Shown piece after piece: positions 1 to 8,933 of a stretch of 64,000 nt of DNA (positions within the stretch are counted from its first letter, which is position 1; each line of letters opens with the position of its first letter). This stretch comes from an uncultured bacterium (GTDB lineage: Bacteria > Planctomycetota > UBA1135 > GCA-002686595): positions 22,563 to 86,562 of the forward strand of contig CALEMP010000205.1 in NCBI GenBank assembly GCA_937910685.1, given 5' to 3'. The translations under genes and the position numbers were made by a program. The notes below the pieces were generated by a model. The model saw only the letters and a program-made list of their open reading frames with translations, was not told where the DNA came from and did not search any database.

Positions 1-811
1 CCGCACGCTGTACTCCGGTGGGAAGAAACTCCACCCGCTTGGGGTCCAAGCCCAGGGCCAGGGAACGGTCTGCCAGGAACTGGCTCGGCGCAAAGATGTG
101 CTGCGCGTGTTCTTGCACCGTTTGCATGAGGATCCGAGAACGCTCCTCCGCCGCACTTGCCCAATGCTGCTGGGTGCTGGCGTCCACGGACGTGCCTGGC
201 TTTGTCACGGCCCTCGACTTACGCGCCAGCCCCGTGATCCTCGGGGCCAGATCCAAGCCCGTGACTGCACGCACCGCACCGAGGACCTTGCCCACGACCC
301 TTGCCCCAGCAGGCTGGTTCCAAGGCGTCGCGGCCAAGCAAGTACCGCAGCGGTCAAAGCTCACCTCTTCACAGAGGGTTCCGTCCACATGGAGTAGCTG
401 GCCCATGCGCGCGCACTCCAGGCCGAAGTCGTGCAGGGTGAGTACCACTTTTGCGCCGCTCTCCGCCGCCTGAGCGAGGCAACCCACGGACAGATACATG
501 AAGTGCTGAAAGTGAACAATTTCAGGACGAACATCCTCAAGCACGGATGCGAAGGCCTCTTCTATAGCAGGGTTGGAGTAGGTCTCTTCGTAGCCTTCGA
601 AAAAGAGGTTGTTGGTGATCTCGTGCACCTCAACCCCTTGGTGGACGCGCCGAAAGATCGAGTGATCCGGCCGACTCACATCCTTTTCCGCACAGGCAAC
701 CTGCACCTCGTGGCCCAGGGCCAGTAGCGAGTTAGCGAGGCTTTCGGTGTATCGCTCTGTCCCCGCGGAGTTGCGCGGAGGATAGCGGTGAGTGACCTGA
801 AGGATTCGCAT
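1..811 (-). CDS. Family-4-like (GT-B) glycosyltransferase, C-terminal part outside the window
   Basis: The gene starts at the ATG ending at 811 and runs off the left edge, leaving 270 codons. The reading begins MRILQVTHRYPPRN, followed by the SAGTERY loop typical of the N-terminal Rossmann domain of GT4 enzymes. A segment DVRPEIVHFQH and then LHDFGLECARMG resemble the LHDF-LCPR region of the GT4 enzyme at 4416-5714, and both carry a downstream Cys pair (RCGTC here). The family transfers sugars from nucleotide donors at the cytoplasmic face. The nucleotide-binding C-terminal domain is not in the window, so donor and acceptor cannot be guessed. Position at the end of the glycan cluster suggests a role in the same surface polymer. 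Confidence 0.88.
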   Translation of the reverse strand, partial: MRILQVTHRYPPRNSAGTERYTESLANSLLALGHEVQVACAEKDVSRPDHSIFRRVHQGVEVHEITNNLFFEGYEETYSNPAIEEAFASVLEDVRPEIVHFQHFMYLSVGCLAQAAESGAKVVLTLHDFGLECARMGQLLHVDGTLCEEVSFDRCGTCLAATPWNQPAGARVVGKVLGAVRAVTGLDLAPRITGLARKSRAVTKPGTSVDASTQQHWASAAEERSRILMQTVQEHAQHIFAPSQFLADRSLALGLDPKRVEFLPTGVQRA

Positions 812-1025
812 GGGAGCGTTCGAGTCTAGGGTTTTGGGACTGTGGGATCGAAGGGTTCTCTCTTGGGACTGGGAATGGTTGGCTTCCCAGTGAGATGAAG
901 CGGCTGGCAGCCGAGGGCAGGAGGGCATGGAGGGCGCCGACTCAAGCAGTACGGATTCGTGCGAAAAGGAGGAGTCCCCCCCGAGTCAAAAGTCTCTCAA
1001 GGGTCGATCTCCCCCCCCAAGCTTT

Positions 1026-1598
1026 TCAGTCCCCTTCAGCCTCAGCCCCATCACCCAGGGGAGTCTCCAGTCGCTTCGCCAATCCCTCCAACCCGGCCTC
1101 ATAGTTCGCCCCAAGCATCGCATCAAGAACCCCCACCGCCACCATCCAACGGGTCATCAAATCATCGAACTCGTGATCCAAGGTCCAAGTCACCTTCGTC
1201 CCCTCGGGTGTAACCTCCATGCGAATCGAATCCTCCGCCTGCATGAAGCGCTCTCCATCAACGAACTCCAACCGATAACGCAATTCATCCTCTCCAGACG
1301 ACAGCACCGTCAGCGTTCCATTCTTAAGGGGACCCTCGCTCTCCCAGACCCAATGCATCCCCTCGCCGGGCTCCCCCTCAAAAGTCCATTCAACATCCGG
1401 ATCCCGCTCCTTAGACCAGGCGGACCAGTTGGGCCAAGTGGAAAGGTCCTCAAGGGTTGCTTGCAAAATAAAAGGCGGGGCGGCAATCACACGCGACCGC
1501 TCCACCCGGGTGGATTTGCCGAGGAACAGGTGACCACTGAAAAACACGGCCACTAGGATCAACAGGAAGGCGACAACAAAGGTAAAGGCTTTCTTCAT
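1026..1598 (-). CDS. Membrane-anchored SRPBCC (START-like) protein
   Basis: About 190 residues. I prefer the ATG at 1598 over one seven codons upstream, because it starts directly with MKKAFTFVV, a positively charged end followed by one hydrophobic helix (about residues 3-25). The rest looks like a polyketide-cyclase/START-type helix-grip fold: a VERSRVIAAPPFILQATLEDLS opening split by the usual WPNWSAW motif, alternating strands, and a final amphipathic helix (ANYEAGLEGLAKRLE). Such proteins bind hydrophobic small molecules, but the ligand cannot be read from sequence. It sits between two glycosyltransferase genes with gaps of about 125 and 214 bases, so co-transcription is possible but not evident. 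Confidence 0.75.
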   Translation of the reverse strand: MKKAFTFVVAFLLILVAVFFSGHLFLGKSTRVERSRVIAAPPFILQATLEDLSTWPNWSAWSKERDPDVEWTFEGEPGEGMHWVWESEGPLKNGTLTVLSSGEDELRYRLEFVDGERFMQAEDSIRMEVTPEGTKVTWTLDHEFDDLMTRWMVAVGVLDAMLGANYEAGLEGLAKRLETPLGDGAEAEGD

Positions 1599-1723
1599 TC
1601 GACCCGCAGCGTAGCGCATGGGGTGCCATTCCCAGCCAACTTACCATTCACGGAAGAACCGTCCCCCCCCTCAAGCCCCCAAGAGAACCCGAGGACCCTC
1701 TGAACGCCGATACAGGATCCGCC

Positions 1724-2797
1724 TTAAAGGAGAGGCCGCACCAGTGCGAACATCCATCCCATAACCCTAGACAACCAGCGCGCGGCCAATTGCCCTCCCC
1801 CCGCATCAGGGGTCAGAGTCAATGGGCCTCCAACTAAGAGGTGTTTATCCCGCACCACCCTGCCCGCCTGTACCGCCCCCCGTTTGGCGAGGGTTTGGGG
1901 AACCAACCGCAAGGCGGCGAATTTACCCTGGAACCAAGCAATCAACCCCCCATGGCGCAGAGCCAGAGCAAGATAGGCGGTTTCGTAAATCAGTTGACTG
2001 GGCAGGGTCAAGATCAACGCGCGCAGGGAATAATTCTTGAGCAGATAAAGAGGTCGATTACGCGCGTGCAAGAAGAAACGCCGAGATGGGTATCGCGCCC
2101 CCGAACGGAAACTCACCCCAGGAGTCCCCTCATCGTGCAGCACTTCAGCATCAGGCACGCTCAAGATTTTGAGCCCCGCCGAACGCACGCGATAGGAAAG
2201 GTCCAAGTCCTCGAAAAGAATGAAGTAAACCGGGTCAAATGCTCCCAGGGCACGAACTCGATTCCGGTCCACCAAGAGGCACAGGGAAACAGCCCCATCG
2301 AGGGGTTGCAAGGAACCATGGTCGGCAGCCCGTGCGGAGACAAGCGGCTGGTACCAATTACGCAGACTAAAGAGTCCCCCATGATGTAGCGCGCCCCCGT
2401 CATAGTGCACCCGACTCGGATCATCGGCGAACAAACTACGGGGCTGAACCAGCGCCACGTCAGGATCAGTACCCGCAGCGGCCACAAGCTGGTCCAGGGT
2501 ATCGGGCTCCAGATAGCAGTCATTGTCCAAGCACAAGACCCAGTTATTGCGGGCAGCTTCCAGTCCGAGATTCCGCGCCCCTGCAGGCCCCAGATTCCCG
2601 CCAGCCTCGATCAATCGCACCCCTCCCCCACGCTCCCGGGCAATTCCCTCGCTGCCATCGGTAGACGCATTGTCCACCACCAAGACTTCGTCGGGGGCAA
2701 GGCTTTGGGCGTCCAAAGCATCAAGGCAGCGACCGAGATAGCGCTGCCCTTGATAGTTGACCACCACCACCGAAACCTTGTGGATCCGCGTGCTCAT
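1724..2797 (-). CDS. Family 2 glycosyltransferase
   Basis: A 357-residue GT-A enzyme. The N-terminus has VSVVVVNYQGQRYL, then DEVLVVDNASTDGSE, then a LCLDNDCYLEPD stretch carrying the Asp-rich metal/nucleotide site near residue 90, and later FILFEDLDLSYRVR, the ED motif of family 2 enzymes. A C-terminal hydrophobic/amphipathic tail (ALILTLPSQLIYETAYLAL) may sit at the membrane. Its start overlaps the stop of the upstream PIG-L/GT2 fusion gene by four bases (ATGA), so the two are translationally coupled. It is the last gene of the tightly packed exporter operon that begins near 9826. Donor sugar unknown. Confidence 0.92.
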   Translation of the reverse strand: MSTRIHKVSVVVVNYQGQRYLGRCLDALDAQSLAPDEVLVVDNASTDGSEGIARERGGGVRLIEAGGNLGPAGARNLGLEAARNNWVLCLDNDCYLEPDTLDQLVAAAGTDPDVALVQPRSLFADDPSRVHYDGGALHHGGLFSLRNWYQPLVSARAADHGSLQPLDGAVSLCLLVDRNRVRALGAFDPVYFILFEDLDLSYRVRSAGLKILSVPDAEVLHDEGTPGVSFRSGARYPSRRFFLHARNRPLYLLKNYSLRALILTLPSQLIYETAYLALALRHGGLIAWFQGKFAALRLVPQTLAKRGAVQAGRVVRDKHLLVGGPLTLTPDAGGGQLAARWLSRVMGWMFALVRPLL

Positions 2798-4416
2798 TTC
2801 AGGGGCAACTCAAAGTCCTCGTGACGCACGGGTTCCCGGCGGGACAAGCAATAGGGCAGGTTCCACAGAATTGAAAAAGACGCGCGCACCAATACCCAGG
2901 CGGACCCGGGTGTTTCCCTCAGGCTGCGGCCTATGCCAATCGTGCCCACCGCGTCGGTCACTGCCCCGGCGTCCTCAGAGGCCTTGCCGCGTAACAACAC
3001 ACGGGTCAGAACCAAATAGGGCATAGCGAGCAGGTCCGTGAGGGGCGCGTACTTGAGCATGGACAACCAAGCGTTACGCGCGTGATAGAACAGGCTACGC
3101 TTGCCCATTTTTAAGCCAAAGGGAGTCTGGTGAAAGGCCTCAACCCCTGGATACTGCAACACACGCTTGCCCAAGTTCAGCAGGCGACAGGTCAGGTCGC
3201 GTTCGTTTCCATAGATAAAGAGTCGCGTGTCGTAGTAACCGGCCTCACGAATATCCGCCGCCCGCACGAGACTCGCGCAGCCCCTAAAGGTGCTCATGTA
3301 GCGCTCGGTATTGATCGCCTCCGAGTTCTTGTAGGCCTCGGGCATGCCGGGCTCGACGATCTTGGTGGAGATCACCGCGGTGCTCAGAGGCTCTTGTTCG
3401 AGGCGTCCGAGGGCTCCCTCTAACCAGCCGGGGGTTAAGACCACGTCATCGTCCAGGATCGCGATGAGCTCGCCACTGGCGCTGGAGAACCCCAAGTTGA
3501 AGGTCTCGCAAGCCCCATACTTATCGTGCGGCATGACAATCAGGCGCACTTCGGGGTACTCCGCCAAGATGCGCTCCGCGGTGTCATCGGAAGAGGCATT
3601 GTCCACCACGACGACCTCGTCAAAGGGGCGGGTTTGGGCCCGTAGGCCGTCCAGGTTGGAGCACACGTCTGCGGCCTTGTTCCAGGTGCTAATCACCGCG
3701 GTCACCCGGCGATACGAGCCAGCAGGCTCGGGCACATCCGGTTCCGGGATCCAAGCCCCCAGACGGGCTGCTTCCACACAAAAAGAGACTGATTTATCCG
3801 CGGGCAAGTCCACAAAACTCTCCACGCGCTCGACACCCTCAATATCCACCTCGGCCCCCGCGGCCAAATCCACATGCAAGGACCACTCTCCAAGGCGCGC
3901 CTGTTGGCTGACAAAACACTGGAGGGCCTGGTCCTTTAAGTTCGCCACGGACGACACATCTAAGAGCCGGTTGGAAAGGGGTGCGCGATTGATGCCATAG
4001 AGCAATACCCGTGCCCCGGGCAGGGTGCTCACGGCCGCCGCACAGGCCAAAGACGCGGCGCGATGATCCGGGTGCGCTTCGGTGGGCGCGGGCAGGTAAA
4101 AAAGATCCGCACCGCTGGCCTCGAAAGCCGCGCGCAGAAGCTTGACCAAGTCGTGGGTGCGGCCCAGCTCACCGTCCTTGAGGCCTAAGCCTGAAACCTC
4201 TTCAACTCCCAAGCAAAGGCCCGCTTGACGGCTCTCCTCCAAGCGCACACTGCCTTCTTCCACGGTCAAAACTAAAACCCGCGTGCGATCCCCGCGAGCC
4301 CGGTGCAAAGCCAATGCCCCGCCGCAACCCAGGACCTCGTCGTCCGCATGGGGCGCCACCACCAACGCACAGTTCGACACCGGGCGCAGTGGCAAGAGCG
4401 AAGGGAATCCGTCCAT
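2794..4416 (-). CDS. PIG-L deacetylase fused to family 2 glycosyltransferase
   Basis: Two enzymes in one 540-residue chain. The open frame extends 64 codons further upstream, but I choose the ATG at 4416 because it overlaps the stop of the preceding gene as ATGA and begins just before the domain. Residues about 15-235 are a PIG-L/LmbE zinc deacetylase: APHADDEVLGCGG near residue 21 supplies the first metal ligands and EAHPDHRAAS near residue 100 the His-x-x-His pair. Residues about 240-540 form a GT2 domain: VTAVISTWNKAADV, VVVVDNASSDDT, ILDDDVVLTPGW and YGNERDLTCRLL. The fusion suggests that N-deacetylation of a HexNAc and a transfer step act on the same glycan; this coupling is inferred. 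Confidence 0.9.
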   Translation of the reverse strand: MDGFPSLLPLRPVSNCALVVAPHADDEVLGCGGALALHRARGDRTRVLVLTVEEGSVRLEESRQAGLCLGVEEVSGLGLKDGELGRTHDLVKLLRAAFEASGADLFYLPAPTEAHPDHRAASLACAAAVSTLPGARVLLYGINRAPLSNRLLDVSSVANLKDQALQCFVSQQARLGEWSLHVDLAAGAEVDIEGVERVESFVDLPADKSVSFCVEAARLGAWIPEPDVPEPAGSYRRVTAVISTWNKAADVCSNLDGLRAQTRPFDEVVVVDNASSDDTAERILAEYPEVRLIVMPHDKYGACETFNLGFSSASGELIAILDDDVVLTPGWLEGALGRLEQEPLSTAVISTKIVEPGMPEAYKNSEAINTERYMSTFRGCASLVRAADIREAGYYDTRLFIYGNERDLTCRLLNLGKRVLQYPGVEAFHQTPFGLKMGKRSLFYHARNAWLSMLKYAPLTDLLAMPYLVLTRVLLRGKASEDAGAVTDAVGTIGIGRSLRETPGSAWVLVRASFSILWNLPYCLSRREPVRHEDFELPLK

Positions 4417-5714
4417 CAGGCTACGCGCTTGGGATCGGACGAGGCTTTGCCCACGCGTTGTGTCTGGTCTTCCTGCACCATGGCCGCGAGCAAATTCGCT
4501 AGACGAGGGGCAAACTCGTAAACCGTGGGTATGGACTCGGGCACCACAGCGGTCATGGCTCGCAGGCGTTCGGGGTAATCCAATATCTGTTGCAGAGCGG
4601 CGGCCCAAGCAGCGGGATCCCGGGCGGGCAACACCCGCACCACATCCGCACCGTGCCGTTCACGGGCCGCATCCGCAGAGGCAGCCCAAACACTCAAACC
4701 TAAAGCCAGTCCTTCATCCACAGCCAAAGAGTAGCTTTCCGGGAGGCGCGACGGGAGGGCCACCAAGTGAGCTTTTGAAGCGGCGGCTTCAAGCTGCGCC
4801 GCGCCATAGGTCCCCGAGAGTTCCATAGGCACATTCGGGGCGGCGGCCCGCAGGCGATCATCAAAGCCATCCTCTGCACCGCCCAAGGCGATCAACTCCA
4901 CCATTCCAGTGGGCAACATGGCCAAGGCCCGAACCAAATCAAGAGTTCCCTTTTCCTCACTCCGCCGACCGTGGTGCAGAATACGCAGGGGACCGCGCCC
5001 CGACCAAGGCCCCGCAGAGGGTGCCTCCCCCGGAAAACTCATGCAAAGGCCCGGGGGCATAATGCGGGCCTTTTGGCCCATGGGAATGAGGTCTCCGAGC
5101 CGCACAAGGTGCGTTCGACTGGGAGTCAGGAGCAGGGACGCGGCGGCAGTCTCCCCCAGGAAGGTCTCAAGGCGCCGGGTTAACAAGCAACCCAAGCGCT
5201 CTTCAGAAATCCCGTGCACCAGGGGCGCCACGCAAGTTGCGCAAGCCCGTAAATCACCCCAGGCCAAGTCCAAGGCCGAGGGACATTGAATCTCGTCACT
5301 GGAGGGATTCCGGAAGGACCGGGGGCATAGCCCAGCGAAGTCATGCAGGTACAAAGCCACCGGTGCGATCTTCTGCAAGCGGCTGGTGATCTGGTGGTCC
5401 AGGTTCCAGGTGTTCTGCACCAAGATCGCATCTGGTTTCCAATTGCGCAGAGCCCGCACCATGCGCTGGGCCAAGCGGGGGCGCCGACCGTCCGGTTGAA
5501 AGGCTTCTTCAGGGCTGGCGGCAAAGGCAGTTTGCTCAACCCCATCGAAAGTTGTCTCCCAATCAGGCTGCCCCGCACGATCCGCAGGCCGGCCAACGAG
5601 CAAACGCACCTGGTGCCCAAGGGCCGCAAGCCCAGCGGCCTGCATGCGGGCCACCCGTTCGGTGCCACCTTCTGCATCCGGTGCGGCTAGGCTAGATAAG
5701 ATCGCGATCTTCAT
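4416..5714 (-). CDS. Family-4-like (GT-B) glycosyltransferase
   Basis: A complete 432-residue GT-B enzyme. The N-terminal domain reads MKIAILSSLAAPDAEGGTERVA, with the GG loop at the donor/acceptor cleft, and LYLHDFAGLCPRSF near residue 120 followed by the Cys pair ACATC. The C-terminal domain has ILHHGRRSEEKGTLDLVRAL near residue 250 and LPSRLPESYSLAVDEGLALG near residue 345; the ESYSLAVDEGL stretch is the E-x7-E-like donor site of GT4. Start and stop both overlap neighbours by ATGA or one base, placing it inside a translationally coupled run. Sugar specificity cannot be assigned. Confidence 0.93.
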   Translation of the reverse strand: MKIAILSSLAAPDAEGGTERVARMQAAGLAALGHQVRLLVGRPADRAGQPDWETTFDGVEQTAFAASPEEAFQPDGRRPRLAQRMVRALRNWKPDAILVQNTWNLDHQITSRLQKIAPVALYLHDFAGLCPRSFRNPSSDEIQCPSALDLAWGDLRACATCVAPLVHGISEERLGCLLTRRLETFLGETAAASLLLTPSRTHLVRLGDLIPMGQKARIMPPGLCMSFPGEAPSAGPWSGRGPLRILHHGRRSEEKGTLDLVRALAMLPTGMVELIALGGAEDGFDDRLRAAAPNVPMELSGTYGAAQLEAAASKAHLVALPSRLPESYSLAVDEGLALGLSVWAASADAARERHGADVVRVLPARDPAAWAAALQQILDYPERLRAMTAVVPESIPTVYEFAPRLANLLAAMVQEDQTQRVGKASSDPKRVA

Positions 5715-6409
5715 GCGGCCTCATGTCCTCCACCATCTGGCGGACCACCCATCTCGAGTGTCCGACCATAAACTTGACCATGGAAACAATCCATGGGGGC
5801 GCGGGCCATGCTGCGGGCACCGAACCGTTCCAGTAAGCGTCCCCCATCCCATTGGGATTCGTGGCAGGCGAGAGCTTCCCGCAGAACGCTCCAGGTTTCC
5901 GAATCGATGGGCATCGTATCGCCCGTGGGCATGCTGCTCCAAACCTCATAGGTGCGCAAATCAGGCGCCCCATGGCCCATGGCGCGCAGGCTCCGATGGG
6001 CGAGACTCGCTACTGCCTGGTGATCAGGATGGGCATCCCCCGCCCAGGGGCTATAGATCGCTCCGATCGGCTCCTCCATGAGCAAGCGCACCAAACGGTT
6101 TTCGGCCCACTGGAAATCGGGCTCGGCGGGCAAGTGTCCCTCTTGCAAGTCCCAGGACCAGAGACCGATATCCGATTGCGGGGCAAGGACACCAAGACTG
6201 GCGATGAGCTCCGCTTCGCGCCGGGCGATCAACTGTAGATCCCGCTTACCCTCCCGGTTTCCCAAAGCCCCGTCAAACACAGTCAACACACTGATGCGAT
6301 CCCCGCGCTGGGCATGGGCCATGAGAGCCGAGCCACAGCCCAGAACTTCGTCATCCATGTGGGGCAGAAGAAACAGGGGCGCCCCATCCGGTAGAGATTC
6401 GAAACTCAT
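5711..6409 (-). CDS. PIG-L/LmbE family deacetylase
   Basis: A stand-alone 232-residue zinc-dependent deacetylase. LLPHMDDEVLGCGSAL at residues 14-29 is the PHxDDE metal site (H17, D19, D20), with Met where many members have Pro or Ala. GDAHPDHQAVAS near residue 120 supplies the second His motif. Family members remove acetyl from GlcNAc-containing lipids, mycothiol precursors or antibiotic sugars. Here it lies between a GT4 and a GT2 gene with ATGA overlaps at both ends, so a glycan or glycolipid substrate is likely. It is the second PIG-L domain in the cluster; the other is fused to a GT2 (2794-4416). Confidence 0.92.
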   Translation of the reverse strand: MSFESLPDGAPLFLLPHMDDEVLGCGSALMAHAQRGDRISVLTVFDGALGNREGKRDLQLIARREAELIASLGVLAPQSDIGLWSWDLQEGHLPAEPDFQWAENRLVRLLMEEPIGAIYSPWAGDAHPDHQAVASLAHRSLRAMGHGAPDLRTYEVWSSMPTGDTMPIDSETWSVLREALACHESQWDGGRLLERFGARSMARAPMDCFHGQVYGRTLEMGGPPDGGGHEAA

Positions 6410-7683
6410 GCGCTGTGCCTCCAGGCGCGAATGTCATCCCAAGCGATACTGCCTCGGACGGATCCACGAAGCGAGCTAGCCAGATTGCTGTTGGCAGCAT
6501 CAACCCCATGAAATAGGTTTGCGTCGGGTTGGGCAATGGGACCGCCGACTTTGGTGAAAGAAAAACAGCGGAATACCCGCAAATCCTGGGACGACAGCAC
6601 GCGCAGGTAAACCGTGCCCTCGAACAACCAGTCAAAGGTACGCTCTGGAAAGATCTGAGTGTGTCCAGGCAACACGGCGCCAGCGCAAAAACCAAAGGTC
6701 GGGGCCAGAGACATCTCTACCAACCAGGGTCCGCCCAGGGGTAATACCAGGGCGGGGCTAGATTGAACCGTCCCTAAATCATTGATCTCATGGGCGGCAC
6801 GGCCCACGTTTTCGGTGTTCCAGATTCGGGACCACCGGTCCGCCGCACGGACGATGCCACGCCCAAGCGGACTTGCGTGGCGTTGCAGGTAGATGTCCCG
6901 GGATTCGCGCCAACGGGTACGGGGGTCGCCCTCAAAGGCCTCGCCGGTGCCAGAACAGCGGGCTCCAAAGTGCACGGCCTCGGCCCCAGGGACCAGCACC
7001 GTGCTCTGCCCAAGCATTTGCACGCGCCGACAAAGGTCCGCATCTTCGTAATACAGGGGAAAGCTCGGATCGAGCAGTACACCCAAGTCACTAAGCAGCC
7101 GGCGGCGCATGAGCAAGCAGGAGCCGGGCAGCATTTCGCATTCCAGGGGCTGCTCGGTCAGCCAACTCTTCCAGTCCTTGCGCGCCCGGCGGGCAGCCAC
7201 CCGCCGTGCAAGCCAAGGCCAACGGGCCGCGCCCAGGTCGCACAACTCCGTGCGGCCACCGGGAAGTTGAGGCGTGGGCAAAAGGAAAGTGCGGCTTTCA
7301 TCGAGCCAAGTGCGGGGCGCAACCAGGCCAGCCCTTTGGTTCAAGCGCAGATGCGCGTGCAATTGCACCAAGCAGTCGTCGGCCAAGAGCACATCCGGAT
7401 TCAGAATCAGCACCAGGTCGTCGTCCGCACCGCTGGTACCCGCGAGGCCACGGGTCATGCCACCGGCGTAGCCGTCGTTCACGGGGGACTGCACGATACG
7501 TGCCCCTTCCCCGGCGATTGCTTCCAGGTGCGAGCTTTGATCCACCCTCCCCGGTTGGTCCACGACCACCAGGTCAAGGTCTTCCGCTGCCCCCAACCGG
7601 GACCATGCTTCATGCACGGAACGGGCGCAAGCTTGGGCCAGTGAACCAGACTCGTAGTTAACGATGATCGCTGTGATTTTCAT
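6406..7683 (-). CDS. Family 2 glycosyltransferase (rhamnosyltransferase-like) with C-terminal extension
   Basis: 425 residues. The catalytic part shows MKITAIIVNYESGSL, LVLILNPDVLLADD (the xNPD variant of the Asp motif) and LYYEDADLCRRV near residue 225, a pattern common in rhamnosyl-type GT2 enzymes. After the catalytic domain, about 130 residues (from about 295) read as a beta-rich region (LVLPLGGPWLVEMSLAP, FEGTVYLRVLSSQDLRV) that I cannot assign; it may be an acceptor-binding domain. Its start overlaps the exporter ATPase stop by ATGA and its stop overlaps the PIG-L start likewise. Confidence 0.9.
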   Translation of the reverse strand: MKITAIIVNYESGSLAQACARSVHEAWSRLGAAEDLDLVVVDQPGRVDQSSHLEAIAGEGARIVQSPVNDGYAGGMTRGLAGTSGADDDLVLILNPDVLLADDCLVQLHAHLRLNQRAGLVAPRTWLDESRTFLLPTPQLPGGRTELCDLGAARWPWLARRVAARRARKDWKSWLTEQPLECEMLPGSCLLMRRRLLSDLGVLLDPSFPLYYEDADLCRRVQMLGQSTVLVPGAEAVHFGARCSGTGEAFEGDPRTRWRESRDIYLQRHASPLGRGIVRAADRWSRIWNTENVGRAAHEINDLGTVQSSPALVLPLGGPWLVEMSLAPTFGFCAGAVLPGHTQIFPERTFDWLFEGTVYLRVLSSQDLRVFRCFSFTKVGGPIAQPDANLFHGVDAANSNLASSLRGSVRGSIAWDDIRAWRHSA

Positions 7684-8933
7684 ACCTTTGCCTCCGCCGG
7701 GCTTTGATTGACCCCATCGGGAATGGCATCACCCTGACCTTCTGTTTCAAAGGACCAGAAAGAAGGGATACGCACGAGACCCAGCTCGCGGGTGCCCGCG
7801 GTGACCAGCAGATCGCGCTCGGTTGGCTTTTCGTGGTGGCGGTGAATTCCTTTTGCATCGAGCATGTGCACCACGGGCGTAAAGCGCCCAGCCAGCAAAG
7901 GGAAGCAGGGCAGATCCAATCGGGCGACGCCACGGGATCCTCTCACGATCAGGCCGTCCAATTGGGTGCCACTGGCTGCTACCAGGGTGCGGTCCTGACG
8001 GGTAAAGGTCACCCCTAACTGCACGGGTTCAGCCTTGGGGTTTTCCCAGTGGATTTCAAGGGAGAGGTTCTCTCCGCTCTCCAAGGTATCCATGGCGCCC
8101 TCATGGCGGGTGCCATGGACCTTGACTTGTGTGATGCGCGGGCGATCTCGGCCGGGGTTGGTCGCGGCGTCCCTAACGGTTTCACCTTGGCCGGCGCGAT
8201 CCCCATACCAAGCAGAGTAGAGCCCTGTAACCCGGGCCGGATCTCCTTGACCTGAACATTCGCCCCCTTCTAGCCAAAGGGCTTGGTCGCAAATCTGACG
8301 GACGTCGTACAGGCTGTGGCTGACCAGGACCAGACTGCCGCCTCCTTCGCGGAAATCCGAGACCGCATCTACGCAGCGTTTTTGAAAGTCCAAATCCCCC
8401 ACCGCCAAGACCTCGTCCAAGATCATCAGGTCGGGCTGCACCGCCAGGGCCGTGGCAAAACCAAGGCGCATGGCCATGCCTGAGGACCAGGTACGCAGGG
8501 GCGTGTCTGCGGCGGCGCGCACTCCGGCGAATTCTAGGATCTCTTCGGTCTTACGGCGCATTTCCTGGCGCGTGCAACCGAGCAACACACCGGTGGTCAA
8601 GGCATTCTCACGGCCCGAAAGGTCCGGGTGGAAACCCGCACCTAATTCCAGCATGGCAGCCACGCGTCCCTTGACCCGCAGGGCCCCTTCCGTGGGAGGA
8701 GTCGCTCCCGCGAACAACTTCAGCAAGGTGCTCTTGCCCGCACCATTGGCTCCGACGACGCCCAGAGCGCCTCCCGGAGGCAAGTTCACATCGATGTTAC
8801 GCAGAGCCCAAAAGGGATCGTGGCTTTGCACTGCCCCAAGGGACAGAACCTCCTTGGCGCGCGCCCAGCCCGAAGGATAAGTACGCCAAGCCTTGCCCAG
8901 ACCGCGGGCTTCAAGAACCGGTTGTTGACTCAT
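7680..8933 (-). CDS. Polysaccharide ABC exporter ATP-binding subunit with C-terminal Wzt-type domain
   Basis: 417 residues. Walker A is GANGAGKST at 61-69, the signature region SSGMAMRLGFA begins near 150 and Walker B LMILDEVLAVGD ends near 180. The ABC part is followed by about 165 residues (from about 250) of beta-rich sequence (LESGENLSLEIHWENPK, GVTFTRQDRTLVAASG). It matches the carbohydrate-recognition domain found on Wzt proteins that export finished O-antigen-like chains. In that mechanism the chain is capped and recognised in the cytoplasm before export. It pairs with the permease just upstream (TGATG junction). The exporter heads the operon, so the glycosyltransferases downstream presumably build its cargo. 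Confidence 0.93.
   Translation of the reverse strand: MSQQPVLEARGLGKAWRTYPSGWARAKEVLSLGAVQSHDPFWALRNIDVNLPPGGALGVVGANGAGKSTLLKLFAGATPPTEGALRVKGRVAAMLELGAGFHPDLSGRENALTTGVLLGCTRQEMRRKTEEILEFAGVRAAADTPLRTWSSGMAMRLGFATALAVQPDLMILDEVLAVGDLDFQKRCVDAVSDFREGGGSLVLVSHSLYDVRQICDQALWLEGGECSGQGDPARVTGLYSAWYGDRAGQGETVRDAATNPGRDRPRITQVKVHGTRHEGAMDTLESGENLSLEIHWENPKAEPVQLGVTFTRQDRTLVAASGTQLDGLIVRGSRGVARLDLPCFPLLAGRFTPVVHMLDAKGIHRHHEKPTERDLLVTAGTRELGLVRIPSFWSFETEGQGDAIPDGVNQSPAEAKV

Noticed and set aside
4417..4608. N-terminal extension of the PIG-L/GT2 fusion
   Set aside because: It overlaps the preceding glycosyltransferase gene, and the ATGA-coupled start at 4416 sits right at the domain boundary.
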